Positions 8,358 to 17,987 of a stretch of DNA of 64,000 nucleotides are shown here, one piece after another (the first letter of the stretch is position 1; each line of letters opens with the position of its first letter). The DNA is from PMP191F sp047602185 (GTDB lineage: Bacteria; Bacteroidota; Bacteroidia; Chitinophagales; Chitinophagaceae). Both the position numbers and the translations under genes were made by a program. The stretch is taken from the NCBI GenBank assembly GCA_047602185.1, contig JASGHY010000001.1, forward strand, positions 6,820,001-6,884,000, given 5' to 3'. Under the pieces are notes generated by a model. The model worked only from the letters and a program-made list of their open reading frames with translations. It was not told the origin of the DNA and made no database searches.

Positions 8358-9632
8358 ATGCCTTCAGCTACTTCCATTCTTCAACATGCTACGCCTGATC
8401 AATTAGAACAGGCAGCAGCACAGAACCATACCGCATTGTTTTTTGGTGAAGCTATCGCCCACCACGGTGAGGTGATAGAGCAAAAAGGTATTTCCTGGAC
8501 CTGTGCCGGGGAGGAGCCGCATGGTATGGTGGCTTTCCCTACGCTTACAGAAGACAGGGTAGGACCTGTGCTGGATGGTATGATGGACTATTTCAGGGAG
8601 CATAAGCTCCGCAGTTCAGGTTGCTGGTCGCTGAGCCCTGCACAGCCATCTTCACTGGGTGCAAGGTTACTGGCAAGAGGATTTCAACCGGGCTGGCGCC
8701 CCTGCTGGATGTCACTCGATCTTCATGAAATGAATGCTGATCATCCTGCTCCTGCTGCATTAAAGGTATATAAAAGCAGTATTGACTTATCTGATAAAAG
8801 AGGATTGCCCAATGCAGGGCCGCATAGTGCTTTATCGTGGCAACACCTGCAGCACGACCCCGAACACGCACACCAGTTTGTAGCTGAACTTGATGGACAA
8901 ATAGTAGCGCACGCGGCTATTTTTCTTACCACCGGTGAATATGGTGTGGCCGGCGTGTACAATGTAGGCGTATTACCTTTTTTACAGGGAAGAGGTATTG
9001 GTAAAGCAGTGGTGGCCGCAGCCTGTACATATGCCAGGCAACAAGGTTACCGGTATGCTGTATTGAACGGTACCGGCCAGCGTATGTATGAACAACTGGG
9101 CTTTACATTTATCAGCTATGGACTTACCTGGTGGCTCAGCAATCGTTTTGTTACACATGCTCCCGCTGTCCGGGAGGTAGCAATAGCAGAGGCTGTTGCT
9201 TTGGGAAACACTACGGCATTAGAAACATTCCGCGGCTTTTTAACTACGGATACTATCAATGATCCGATCTGTAACCGCATGACACTGGTGCAACTGGCAG
9301 TGCATTGTAAACAGCCTGTGGCCTGTGAGTGGCTGATCCAACATGGTGCTGCATTTTCTGTACTGGATGCATGGGACATAGGCTGGCCCGAACGTGCTGC
9401 TGCTTTGCTGGCAGCACGGCCGGAACTGGTGAATGAGAAATATGGTGAATGGGAATGTACATTGCTGCATACCGCCGCTGAAAGAGACGATATTGCATTG
9501 GCCGAACTGGCATTGTCTGCAGGTCCTGATCTTTCTATTACAGATAAGATCTATCACAATACAGCCCTGGGATGGGCGCAACACCTGGAAAGGGCTGCTA
9601 TTGTAGCGATGATTGAGAAACACAAAGGGTGA
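8358..9632 (+). CDS. GNAT acetyltransferase-ankyrin repeat fusion protein
   Basis: A 424-residue protein. Residues 1-125 look like a degenerate GNAT half. Residues about 150-270 form a normal GNAT domain with the acetyl-CoA loop VGVLPFLQGRGIGKAVVAAA and the C-terminal MYEQLGF segment. Residues about 275-424 contain ankyrin-type repeats (LVQLAVHCKQPVACEWLIQHGA; ECTLLHTAAERDDIALAELALSAG; NTALGWAQHLERAAIVAMIEKH). The ankyrin part probably binds a protein that is acetylated or that tethers the enzyme. The gene has no operon partner. The fusion is continuous in one frame, with no sign of frameshift. Confidence 0.8.
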   Translation: MPSATSILQHATPDQLEQAAAQNHTALFFGEAIAHHGEVIEQKGISWTCAGEEPHGMVAFPTLTEDRVGPVLDGMMDYFREHKLRSSGCWSLSPAQPSSLGARLLARGFQPGWRPCWMSLDLHEMNADHPAPAALKVYKSSIDLSDKRGLPNAGPHSALSWQHLQHDPEHAHQFVAELDGQIVAHAAIFLTTGEYGVAGVYNVGVLPFLQGRGIGKAVVAAACTYARQQGYRYAVLNGTGQRMYEQLGFTFISYGLTWWLSNRFVTHAPAVREVAIAEAVALGNTTALETFRGFLTTDTINDPICNRMTLVQLAVHCKQPVACEWLIQHGAAFSVLDAWDIGWPERAAALLAARPELVNEKYGEWECTLLHTAAERDDIALAELALSAGPDLSITDKIYHNTALGWAQHLERAAIVAMIEKHKG

Positions 9633-9765
9633 TTGCTGATTTGGGAATGTAGAGATTTTGAGATTGGGGGATTTGGGAATATAGGGAAATCAACCCGTCA
9701 GGTCTAAGCAGATACAAAGAGTGATTGCTGATTTTGGGATTGAGGGATTTTGGAATGTATTTAAT
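9633..9765. repeat. Heptad-phased spacer tract with a palindrome remnant
   Basis: Two runs built of GATT/GGGATTT-like 7-nt words (GATTGCT-GATTTTG near 9723) flank a short piece with CCCGTCAGGTCT (9693-9704), a decayed copy of the ACCTGnCAGGT palindrome. The beginning GTGATTGCTGATTT recurs at 9631 and 9721. An open frame through the second run is only an upstream extension of the next gene. Confidence 0.5.
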
Positions 9766-9780
9766 CAAACAATAATAAGC

Positions 9781-10569
9781 ATGCAAGGATCATCTTCACG
9801 CAGGAGGTTTTTAAAAGATGCTGCTGTAACAGGAGTTGCTGCAGGGATACTGCCTGCTGTACTACATGCTTCACAAACAACGGAAGAAATATATCCGGCA
9901 AAAGAGAAAGACCTGGTATTTCTTTTCCAGGGCGATTCTATTACGGATGGCAACAGGGGACGCAATGCTGATCCTAACCACATTATGGGACATGGATATG
10001 CGTTTGCCATTGCCGCTAGGGTAGGGGCCGATTTTCCTGCCAATGGTTTTACTTTTTACAACCGTGGTATCAGTGGCAACAGGATCCCCGATCTGCAAAA
10101 AAGATGGGAGCAGGATGCCATTGCGCTGAAACCGGATATACTGAGCCTACTGGTAGGCATCAATGATGTGAATGCACTGATTGATAAAAAGCCTGATGCG
10201 AATAGCTTAGAAGAATTTGAAAACGGCTATCGCACCCTGCTGCAACAATGTAAAACAGCTAATCCACCCGTTCTGTTTGTATTGGGGATTCCTTTTGCAA
10301 CAGATGAAGGAAGAACGAAAGGTAATTTCCCCGCCTGGCAGAACGAAACTTTAAAGCGTGCAGCTATTGTACGTAAGCTGGCTGCGGAATTTGATGCTGT
10401 TGTGGTAGACTATGCCGCTATGTTTGAAAAGGCATTTAAGAAAGCGCCGCCTGCTTACTGGATCTGGGATGGCATACATCCTACAGTGCCTGGTCATGAA
10501 CTGATGGCGCGTGAATGGATTAAACAGGTAGCGAAGCGGTTAGCTTTTTTGAAAGTATATAAGTATTAA
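9781..10569 (+). CDS. Tat-exported SGNH/GDSL hydrolase
   Basis: 262 residues from the ATG at 9781, chosen because it gives a twin-arginine signal (SSRRRFLKDAAVTGVAAGIL); the longer frame from 9721 only translates repeat sequence. The mature part shows SGNH block I LFQGDSITDGNRG (nucleophile Ser), the Gly block YNRGISGNRIPDL, block III LVGINDVN (Asn) and block V DGIHPTVPGHELM (Asp and His). This is an esterase of the lipase-GDSL type, often a carbohydrate deacetylase in Bacteroidota. It is probably periplasmic and folded before export. Confidence 0.88.
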   Translation: MQGSSSRRRFLKDAAVTGVAAGILPAVLHASQTTEEIYPAKEKDLVFLFQGDSITDGNRGRNADPNHIMGHGYAFAIAARVGADFPANGFTFYNRGISGNRIPDLQKRWEQDAIALKPDILSLLVGINDVNALIDKKPDANSLEEFENGYRTLLQQCKTANPPVLFVLGIPFATDEGRTKGNFPAWQNETLKRAAIVRKLAAEFDAVVVDYAAMFEKAFKKAPPAYWIWDGIHPTVPGHELMAREWIKQVAKRLAFLKVYKY

Positions 10570-10612
10570 GGATTGCTGGTCTATGGATTTTATGATTTCG
10601 GAATTTATAACC
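10570..10612. repeat. Short heptad-phased tract
   Basis: GGATTGC-TGGTCTA-type words in 7-nt phase continue directly from the stop of the SGNH gene. It resembles the tract on the other side of that gene (9633-9765). Confidence 0.4.
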
Positions 10613-10628
10613 AACGTAACTTGTTTAA

Positions 10629-10683
10629 TGGCTGGCGTCTTCACCAGCCAGGGGTGCCACTCCCCGGCGGGTGTCTCCACCCG
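10629..10683. repeat. Double-hairpin repeat element
   Basis: TGGCTGG/CCAGCCA (10629-10650, 8-nt loop) is followed by CGGGTG/CACCCG with a TCTC loop (10668-10683). The same two-hairpin layout, with changed but compensated stems, occurs at 5046-5102 (order reversed) and 29464-29521. Confidence 0.5.
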
Positions 10684-11030
10684 ACGGAATCAAAGTGTTA
10701 GACTAAGGGATATTAATTTACCTGACTTCCCGGATATAGGCAAGTTGCGCGAAGAGGCTTAACCTGTCAGGTCGGGCAAGAGCTGCTTAGCTGCTTTTTG
10801 TAGGGTAGCTTTGCTTATCGGTTTAGACCTGACAGGTTTACCTCTCTACTCCCCGGCGGGTGTCTCCACCCGACAGAATCAAAATATTAGACTAACGGAT
10901 ATGAATTTACATGGCTCTCCGGATATAGGCAAGTTGCGCGAAGAGGCTTAACCTGTCAGGTCGGGCAAGAGCTGCTTAACTACTTTTTGTAGAGTAGCTT
11001 TGCTTATCTGTTTAGACCTGACAGGTTTAC
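10659..11030. repeat. Tandem duplication, unit 189 nt, with paired ACCTGnCAGGT palindromes
   Basis: The block 10659-10847 is repeated from 10848 to about 11030 with the period of 189 nt kept throughout and only scattered substitutions. Each unit holds a CGGGTG/CACCCG hairpin and a pair of palindromes, AACCTGTCAGGTC and AGACCTGACAGGTTT, about 65 nt apart (10761 and 10825; 10950 and 11014). No frame is open through both units. It fills most of the gap between the SGNH gene and the ABC/peptidase gene. Confidence 0.75.
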
Positions 11031-11060
11031 TTCCCTATATGCGAGGATATTAATGTATAA

Positions 11061-11096
11061 GCCCCGGTTCTTTCATTGAAAGACCAGGGCTTTTTT
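11061..11096 (+). terminator. Rho-independent terminator
   Basis: Stem GCCCCGGTTCTTTC/GAAAGACCAGGGC with an ATT loop and two small bulges, followed by six T. It is oriented for plus-strand transcripts coming from the SGNH gene region and also closes the convergent gene at 11116. Confidence 0.7.
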
Positions 11097-11115
11097 ATAA
11101 ACAATGCATGGACTG

Positions 11116-14100
11116 CTAATTGTCTTTTTTGATCCCTATATCCAGGATATTGCCGTCAGGGTCTGCATCACGCAGGGCATAAAAAGGATCGAGTATTATT
11201 ACTGAAGGCTTTTTGTTTACGGTAATGGATATGAGATTCGTGGTTTTTGAAAATACATGCTGTTGCAGGTAAAGAGGTTGTTCCTGCCTGTTCCATTGAT
11301 CAGCCGGGTGTTCAAAAACAGCAATACTGATAAGATCACCGGGAGTTACTGAATGGGATTGTTCAGCGGTCTGATCTGTTTTGGAAATATTGACCTGTAG
11401 CTTCAATATAAACTGACCGCCGGGCAATGGATCACAGGACACCAGTTTAATACTATTGCTATACACCATCACTTTGTGCAGGTATTCATCCATTTGTTTT
11501 TGTTGCTCAGGTGTTGCTGCTGCATATAGTTCGTTGATGAGATCGGCAACAGTTGCTTTTTTACCAGGGAATGCATGCTTTGCAATAAGCCGTTGCAAGG
11601 CACGGTTCATCTGCACTTCGCCCAGCATTTCTTTGATGGTATATAACGTAAGGCCTCCTTTTTGATAGTATACAAAAGGTTGCTCCGACTGGCTGAGTGG
11701 CAATTCCTTTTCTCCACCACGCATAGCAAAATACAGGTTGTTCTCTGTTTTCAGGAAGTTACGCAGGTGCATTTTGCCAAAGCGTTTTTCTGATGTCATC
11801 AACTCTGTGTACTTAGCCAGTGATTCGGTAAGCATGGCACTGCCGGGCGCTGCAAGCGGGGCCAGTTTGTTTGCCCACCACTGATGCCCTGTTTCATGTG
11901 CGGTAATGGCATACACATTATTAAACCTGTTGCTGTCGTTTAAGTTGCTCATAAAGTTGAGCTTTTCAGTACTGAACAATACACCGGGATAAGCAGTAGC
12001 TGCACCAGGGTATTGGGGAATCTCGGCCAGCGTTAATTGTTTCAAGGGGTAAGGGCTAAAGTTTGTACTGCCATAATCAATGGCATCTTTCATACTTTGT
12101 AACAGGGTTGGCAGGTTATAGGTTTGCCCCGGGTGATAGAATATGTTCAATGCAATACCCTTGTAGTTATCGCTTTTGATTGCATATGCTGCAGCACTGA
12201 ATGCAAACCTGAAGGCAATAGGAGCATCGGTTTTATAATGAAAATAATTACGATCACCAGCCTGCCATTTTTTCTGTAATGATCCTACTGTTACTATCTG
12301 TTGATCGCTGTTGGCAGAGATCGTTGTTTCATAACTGACCAGGTGGTAATTACTGTCTGCGTAGGGTTTGTCGATTAGAGGTGAAAGCCCATGCTCTTTT
12401 CTTAGTGTTTCATCAGTTATTTCAAAGCGGCCGTTGTAACCGAAATAAGGAACATATTTCTCCAGTTCAATATAACTGCCATTGCTTACAATTGAATGCT
12501 CACTGTTGAACGTAGTAAAACCATTCTTTTCAATCTCCATTGAAAACCGAAGACTGGCAGTATCTCCTGGTTGTAATGGGGTCTTTAAAGTGTACCGGTA
12601 TAGTTTAAATACATCATCAGACATTTCCAGCCTGGCATCGGGAACAGAGAAGCTGATATGTGTTACTTCCGGATCAACGCCCAGCCATAATGTTGAAATG
12701 GGTTGTGCTGATTCGTTCCTGATGGTATAAGATCCCTGTACTGTATACCTGCTTTCCTGCGGGTAAAGGTCTGTATTGGTTTTAATAGCAGTGATATAAG
12801 GTTGTGGCTGGTCTGCCTGCAACTTATATTTCTGTTCATACGCTACCTGCCAGTTCAGGAGTTGTTTATTGCCTCTTGCAGTACTTGCTGTATTTGTTTG
12901 TGTATAGATATACAAGCCGGTAGCGATCCATATTAAAAGAAACAGTACCAGGAATAATTTGCCTGTGCGCCCCCATTGACTGCCCATTGAACGTACTCTT
13001 TGCCAGAGGGTAGTATGTGTGCTGCCTTTCCACAGGGCTGCAGCCAGCAGTGAAAGTATTGCTGCAAATGATGTCCAGTATAATAAATACCAGTTGACAG
13101 CTTTGACATAATGACCAAAACCATTCATGTGAGAATATTGCAGATCGGGCAGCGTAGCAAAGCGCAGGAGGGAGTGTGAAATGCCAAGCATGCGCGCGAA
13201 GATGATGACACATATCACTACGAGGCTTAGCAACATCCCTGCGTATTTATTAGGAATGAGGGTCTGGATAAAGACGATCAGCACTGCAAACAGGAACAAT
13301 GGCAGGCCGCTGTAATAGTATAATGAAAGATAAGCAGGCAGGTCAATATTGTAATACCCGGTGAACAATTGCAGACCGATACCGATGCAGATATTGGCGG
13401 AAACAATAGTGCCCACCAATGCTGCCAGCGTAGCGCATTTGGCGCTCCATAAAAGTATATTGGGTACAGGTGTACTGAACACCAGTCCCTGGATATTGGC
13501 TGCGCGTTCACGGTTGATCAGTTCGCTGGCATAAAAGACAAGCAATAATAAAGCAGGACGTATGGAAAGAAATTCCTCTACTATAAATCCTGTACCGGCA
13601 TAAAACCGGGTGCCGTAAGGTCCATACAGAATGTTTTCCTTTAGTTCTATGGCGTATAGAAAGACCCATAGCGCCATCATTACCAGGAAGGGTATGTGTT
13701 TGAAAACAGAGGTTATTTCCAGTTTTAGCTGGGAAGTGAATGCAGCATAATTGTACCGGAAGCCCCGGGGTGTCGCAGCCACTTTTCTGTAAGGAGTGGT
13801 TGCTACGGATGTTGACTGTTTTTGCTTTCCTGCTTTTGCAGGGGCCGGTAAACGAAACCTGAAATGGCGATAGCTCACAAAGAGTAAAATACCTGCAACG
13901 ATGAGCCATAATAAGCGATTGGCAAGAAAAGCACCTTCTACCGGAAATAAGTCATTGTTACGTGCTTCAACTGTCCACGGACGGGTTTTATAAAAAAAAG
14001 CAGTAAGGCCAAATGGGTCAGCGAGATAAGGAAAAAGACCGGGTTCTGTGATCTTTAAAGAGCTTGCCATCAATGGGGAGTTGCCAAGAATGGAAGCAAG

Positions 14101-14649
14101 GAAATACAGGATGAAGAGCAGTACACCTGTTATATACACCATGCGGATGCTCCGTGTAAAAAGTGCTGCGCTGAAAATAACGTTGCTGCAAAACAGGATA
14201 TTGGGCAATCCCAGGATAAGCAGGGGGTGTATAAAGTAACTGAACCTGAATGGTCCCAGTTGTTCCGGATTGGCCAGTGAAGTACCAAGGTACAGACCCA
14301 ATAAGGTGAGTGTTAATACCAGGAATGTGGATAGTAGCAATCCCAGCAACCGGATGGCGAAATACTGAAGCCGCCGAATGGAAGTGGTAAAGATGATAGA
14401 TTCCATTTCATAAGTACTGTCTCTCAATACCACACCGGCACAAAACAGTGTACATACAAAAATTGAAAATAGCGAAAGGAAGCCCGTAACGTATGTAATA
14501 GCATACGGTGCATTTTTATGAAGATCAGGGCCGCCGAAGTTTGCTTTTGTGAGTAGTAATCCCAAACCAATGAACAGTACTGCGGCGATGATAAAAGTGA
14601 TCTGCCTGAAATAATATTTCATTTCAAATTTCAATAAAGCGCTTAACAT
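11116..14649 (-). CDS. ABC-2 permease fused to an M1-type aminopeptidase domain
   Basis: A 1177-residue fusion. Residues 1-590 hold two sets of membrane helices of ABC-2 permease type (about 15-265 and 320-585). Residues about 600-1100 form an M1-like gluzincin domain with HETGHQWWANKL (HEXXH at about 918-922) and a downstream Glu in TESLAKYTEL, the zinc ligands. Many Bacteroidota have such fusions; the peptidase part faces the periplasm, and its natural substrate is not known to me. It overlaps the upstream ATPase gene by 7 nt, so the two make one transporter. A divergent LytS/LytTR pair may regulate it. Confidence 0.85.
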   Translation of the reverse strand: MLSALLKFEMKYYFRQITFIIAAVLFIGLGLLLTKANFGGPDLHKNAPYAITYVTGFLSLFSIFVCTLFCAGVVLRDSTYEMESIIFTTSIRRLQYFAIRLLGLLLSTFLVLTLTLLGLYLGTSLANPEQLGPFRFSYFIHPLLILGLPNILFCSNVIFSAALFTRSIRMVYITGVLLFILYFLASILGNSPLMASSLKITEPGLFPYLADPFGLTAFFYKTRPWTVEARNNDLFPVEGAFLANRLLWLIVAGILLFVSYRHFRFRLPAPAKAGKQKQSTSVATTPYRKVAATPRGFRYNYAAFTSQLKLEITSVFKHIPFLVMMALWVFLYAIELKENILYGPYGTRFYAGTGFIVEEFLSIRPALLLLVFYASELINRERAANIQGLVFSTPVPNILLWSAKCATLAALVGTIVSANICIGIGLQLFTGYYNIDLPAYLSLYYYSGLPLFLFAVLIVFIQTLIPNKYAGMLLSLVVICVIIFARMLGISHSLLRFATLPDLQYSHMNGFGHYVKAVNWYLLYWTSFAAILSLLAAALWKGSTHTTLWQRVRSMGSQWGRTGKLFLVLFLLIWIATGLYIYTQTNTASTARGNKQLLNWQVAYEQKYKLQADQPQPYITAIKTNTDLYPQESRYTVQGSYTIRNESAQPISTLWLGVDPEVTHISFSVPDARLEMSDDVFKLYRYTLKTPLQPGDTASLRFSMEIEKNGFTTFNSEHSIVSNGSYIELEKYVPYFGYNGRFEITDETLRKEHGLSPLIDKPYADSNYHLVSYETTISANSDQQIVTVGSLQKKWQAGDRNYFHYKTDAPIAFRFAFSAAAYAIKSDNYKGIALNIFYHPGQTYNLPTLLQSMKDAIDYGSTNFSPYPLKQLTLAEIPQYPGAATAYPGVLFSTEKLNFMSNLNDSNRFNNVYAITAHETGHQWWANKLAPLAAPGSAMLTESLAKYTELMTSEKRFGKMHLRNFLKTENNLYFAMRGGEKELPLSQSEQPFVYYQKGGLTLYTIKEMLGEVQMNRALQRLIAKHAFPGKKATVADLINELYAAATPEQQKQMDEYLHKVMVYSNSIKLVSCDPLPGGQFILKLQVNISKTDQTAEQSHSVTPGDLISIAVFEHPADQWNRQEQPLYLQQHVFSKTTNLISITVNKKPSVIILDPFYALRDADPDGNILDIGIKKDN

Positions 14650-15545
14650 GCTGCTACCTCCTTTCCGGCGCGCTGTGCACCAAACAGGGCGGAGAAATAA
14701 ACATCTTCCAGTTGCGGGTGAAGAGGTTCAAAACCTTTATCGGGGCAAACACCTGAAAGTACATGCGCCTGCATTTTACCAGCCAGCATGCGGGTGGAGA
14801 TCACATTGAAGGAAGACTGGTAATGTTTTAATGTTTCCTTTGTAACTGTTTTGTGCCATACCTGTCCGGCCAATGCTTCTGTCAATAATGCCGGTTTTCC
14901 CTGGAGTATCACTTTGCCATTCGCCATGATGGCCATTTCAGGACAGAGGTCATGCACGTCTTCAACAATGTGCGTGGATAAGATCACTACTACCTGTTCC
15001 CCGATCTCGCTCAGCAGATCATGAAACCTGTTGCGCTCCAGTGGGTCGAGACCTGCTGTAGGCTCATCAACAATGATGAGCTGGGGATTGCCCAGCAATG
15101 CCTGTGCAATGCCAAACCGTTGCCGCATACCACCTGAGAATGTGCTTACGGCCTGTTTTCTTACTGTGTACAGATTGGTTTGTTGCAGGAGTGCTGCTAC
15201 CTGTTCTTTACGACTCTTTTTATCGGTGATGCCTTTTAATATGGCGAGGTGTTCCAGTAATTCAGTAGCAGATATTTTGGGATAAACTCCAAAGTCCTGC
15301 GGCAGGTAGCCCAACTGGCTACGTAGCTGTTGCTGGTTTTGCAGGATGTTGTTACCATCAAACAATACCTGCCCGCTGTCTGGTTGCTGCAAGGTGGCAA
15401 GTGTGCGCATTAAAGAGGATTTACCAGCGCCGTTGGGGCCCAGTAATCCAAACATGCCGTTGGAAATATTCAGTGATACATTGTTCAGCGCTTTTACGCC
15501 GTTGCTGTAGGTTTTGGAAAGGTTCAGTATTTGTAACCGGTGCAT
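14643..15545 (-). CDS. ABC transporter ATP-binding protein
   Basis: 300 residues from the ATG at 15545. The frame is open further upstream to 15641, but those residues do not look like the family and MHRLQILNLSKTY is the normal beginning. Motifs: Walker A GLLGPNGAGKSS, Q-loop region YLPQDFGVY, signature FSGGMRQR, Walker B LIIVDEPTAGLDP and a switch His in VVILSTHIVED. It is the motor for the permease/peptidase fusion, whose start codon overlaps its end. Confidence 0.92.
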   Translation of the reverse strand: MHRLQILNLSKTYSNGVKALNNVSLNISNGMFGLLGPNGAGKSSLMRTLATLQQPDSGQVLFDGNNILQNQQQLRSQLGYLPQDFGVYPKISATELLEHLAILKGITDKKSRKEQVAALLQQTNLYTVRKQAVSTFSGGMRQRFGIAQALLGNPQLIIVDEPTAGLDPLERNRFHDLLSEIGEQVVVILSTHIVEDVHDLCPEMAIMANGKVILQGKPALLTEALAGQVWHKTVTKETLKHYQSSFNVISTRMLAGKMQAHVLSGVCPDKGFEPLHPQLEDVYFSALFGAQRAGKEVAAC

Positions 15546-15742
15546 TGTAATGATTTTTGTAATGTGGCAGCAAAGTAGTGTGCAGTCATTGCCTCCTAAA
15601 CTATATGTGAGCAAGGATGCCCGTATGATGACCAATGACACTGCAGGGCGGATTTTAGCAGTTCTTTACTTACGTCATGAAAAACGATACGTTCATCATT
15701 AATTTTTGCAGGAATTGAATACTAGCCGTTCTTTTATTCATT

Positions 15743-17251
15743 ATGCAGATGATCATGAACAGGTGGTACCGGAAAGTAGCTTCAATACTGAAGCACTATG
15801 AAACTTTGCTGTACATCGGCCTGCTGTGCTGGATCTCTATTTTCGGCTTGCTGGATCATAAGATCTATAGCTGGATAGTTTACCTGCGCGTATTACTGGT
15901 ATTGGCGATCGTTCACATACCGGTGCTATTGTTGTGCTGTAACAGGCTGCGCTGGAAACAGGACTGGACCCGTAAACGTTACCTGCTTTACTGGCTCCTG
16001 TGTTTTGGTGTTTATTTACCTGTAGTATTTATTGTCTGTGCCTCTTATCTCAAACAAGGTACTGATCTGCAAACACTGATCCCGTTAAGCTGTCTCAGTA
16101 GTTTGCTGCTGGAATTGTTATTGCTGGTTACTGCTTACTACCAGCAACGTGTACAACAATGGAAGTGGATCCGGAAACTAAGTCTTGAAAGATCGGTGCT
16201 GGTAAGTATTGTACTGATCTCTGTAATACTGTCTGTAATGGCGGTTTCCAGTATCGGCAACCCTGCATACGATAAAGAAGGAGGGCTGCTGCTTGGATTT
16301 GAATTCAGCTTTATGAAAGTGCTTGCACACTTTGGCGCTTTTGCTGGTTTTGTAGTGCAGTTCCTGCTGATGTATCTCTGCGGTTATTTCTTTTTTTATC
16401 TTAATAACAGGATACTGGTTCCGATGGTACTGAAGACAAGGGGTGTGGTGATCTATGTACTGGTGGGCCTGGCTTCTGTAGGTATTTTGTATCCTGTAAT
16501 AGCACAACTGCTATACCTGTTGCCTGCCAATGCAAGGCTGGGTAATGTTTTTTCTGCCAACCCGTTTGCCATGGAAAATGCCTTTGGTGCTGTGCTGATC
16601 ATTTTGCTGAGTCTGCCGGTGGTATTAGCCTTGCAATGGTCAAGACAGAACAGCCGGATTGTGGCACTGGAAAAGGAAAAGGCAGAAACAGAGCTTGACC
16701 TGCTGAAACAACAACTGAACCCGCATTTCTTTTTTAATACACTGAATAATCTCTATGCGCTGAGCCTGCAGCAATCCAAACAAACCCCTGAGAGCATTCT
16801 ACAACTTTCTGAACTGATGCGCTATGTGATCTATAAGGCCAAAGAACCGACGGTGAAAATAGAAGAGGAAATAAAGTACCTGGATGATTATATAGAATTG
16901 CAGCAGATAAGGCTGAAGCGAAAACCGGTAATAGATTTCAATAGAACGATCACCGGGAATGTTCCACCGATTGCTCCCTTATTACTGATCGTGTTGGTAG
17001 AAAATGCTTTTAAACATGGTATTGAACCTGCTGAAGAGCCTGCTTTGCTGCATATTTCACTGCGTGCAGATGAACGTAAGCTTTATTTCAGCTGTATCAA
17101 TTCTTTTGAACAGCAAACCGCGAGTGGGGAAGGAATAGGGCTGGCCAACCTGCAGAGAAGACTGGCTTTGTTGTATCCCGGTAAACACTTGTTGAAAACA
17201 GGAATAGAAAATCATACATTTAAGGCCGAACTGGAGCTTGACCTGTCATGA
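15743..17251 (+). CDS. LytS-type sensor histidine kinase
   Basis: 502 residues. The N-terminal half has about seven or eight hydrophobic helices (25-290). A short coiled segment leads to the His_kinase domain with QQLNPHFFFNTLNNLYAL (phospho-acceptor His about residue 330), then an ATPase with N-box LIVLVENAFKHGI and a short G-box GEGIGLANLQRRL. This is the LytS/YehU kind used in Bacteroidota with LytTR regulators. The stop overlaps the next gene by 4 nt (ATGA), so they form a two-gene operon. A start at 15755 is also possible. Confidence 0.9.
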   Translation: MQMIMNRWYRKVASILKHYETLLYIGLLCWISIFGLLDHKIYSWIVYLRVLLVLAIVHIPVLLLCCNRLRWKQDWTRKRYLLYWLLCFGVYLPVVFIVCASYLKQGTDLQTLIPLSCLSSLLLELLLLVTAYYQQRVQQWKWIRKLSLERSVLVSIVLISVILSVMAVSSIGNPAYDKEGGLLLGFEFSFMKVLAHFGAFAGFVVQFLLMYLCGYFFFYLNNRILVPMVLKTRGVVIYVLVGLASVGILYPVIAQLLYLLPANARLGNVFSANPFAMENAFGAVLIILLSLPVVLALQWSRQNSRIVALEKEKAETELDLLKQQLNPHFFFNTLNNLYALSLQQSKQTPESILQLSELMRYVIYKAKEPTVKIEEEIKYLDDYIELQQIRLKRKPVIDFNRTITGNVPPIAPLLLIVLVENAFKHGIEPAEEPALLHISLRADERKLYFSCINSFEQQTASGEGIGLANLQRRLALLYPGKHLLKTGIENHTFKAELELDLS

Positions 17252-17976
17252 ATTTACGTTGTTTAATAGTAGATGATGAGCCGCTGGCGCACGATGTTAT
17301 TCTCAGGTACATTGAGGATGTGCCTTTTCTTGACACTGTAGGGCAGTGTTATCTTGCTACAGAAGCGCTTTCATTTTTAAGCACACATACGGTCGATCTT
17401 ATTTTTCTTGATATCCGCATGCCTAAATTAAGCGGGCTTGATTTTCTGCGTACACTGCAACACCGTCCCCTGGTCATCATTACGTCAGCTTACGAAGAAC
17501 ATGCTTTGGAGAGCTTTGAACTGGAAGTAGTGGACTATCTTCTAAAACCATTCCGCTTTGACCGTTTTCTGAAAGCTGCCAACCGTGCGCTGGCTATCTA
17601 TACGCTGAAGAGGCAGGCAACGGAACAGCCTGTAGTTAGTCCATTACCAGCTGCCACCGAGCCTGGTACCATCTATGTAAAGTCTGACAAGAAACTGGTG
17701 CAATTGTCATTGGATGAAGTGTATTACCTGGAGAGCCTGGGCAATTATGTGAAAATATGGGGAGAGCAGAAATTTATACTGACGCCCCGTACGCTTTCCG
17801 GTTTTGAAGAGCAATTGCCGGCAGATGTTTTTGTACGTATTCATAAGTCGTATATCCTCAATAAAAAATATGTTCATTATCTCGATGGGAACATGATCCG
17901 CATGAAGAACGGGAAAGAGCTTCCATTGGGCAAGAGCTATAAGCAGGCGGTAAAGCAGTTGTTTGATGCCTCTTAG
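17248..17976 (+). CDS. LytTR family response regulator
   Basis: 242 residues: receiver domain (1-120) with acidic pocket IVDDEP, phospho-acceptor D55 in LIFLDIRMP, and Lys in YLLKPF; then a LytTR DNA-binding domain (about 140-240; IYVKSDKKLVQLSLDEVYYLE and IRIHKSYILNKKYV type segments). It is translationally coupled to the kinase. The pair is divergent from the ABC/peptidase genes 197 nt away, which are the most plausible target. Confidence 0.93.
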   Translation: MNLRCLIVDDEPLAHDVILRYIEDVPFLDTVGQCYLATEALSFLSTHTVDLIFLDIRMPKLSGLDFLRTLQHRPLVIITSAYEEHALESFELEVVDYLLKPFRFDRFLKAANRALAIYTLKRQATEQPVVSPLPAATEPGTIYVKSDKKLVQLSLDEVYYLESLGNYVKIWGEQKFILTPRTLSGFEEQLPADVFVRIHKSYILNKKYVHYLDGNMIRMKNGKELPLGKSYKQAVKQLFDAS

Positions 17977-17987
17977 TATAAAAACAA

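Noticed and set aside
9721..9780. Extended start of the SGNH hydrolase at 9721
   Set aside because: The extension reads repeat sequence and would bury the Tat signal.
10659..11030. CRISPR array
   Set aside because: Only two long units of 189 nt, with no short repeat/spacer alternation and no cas genes.
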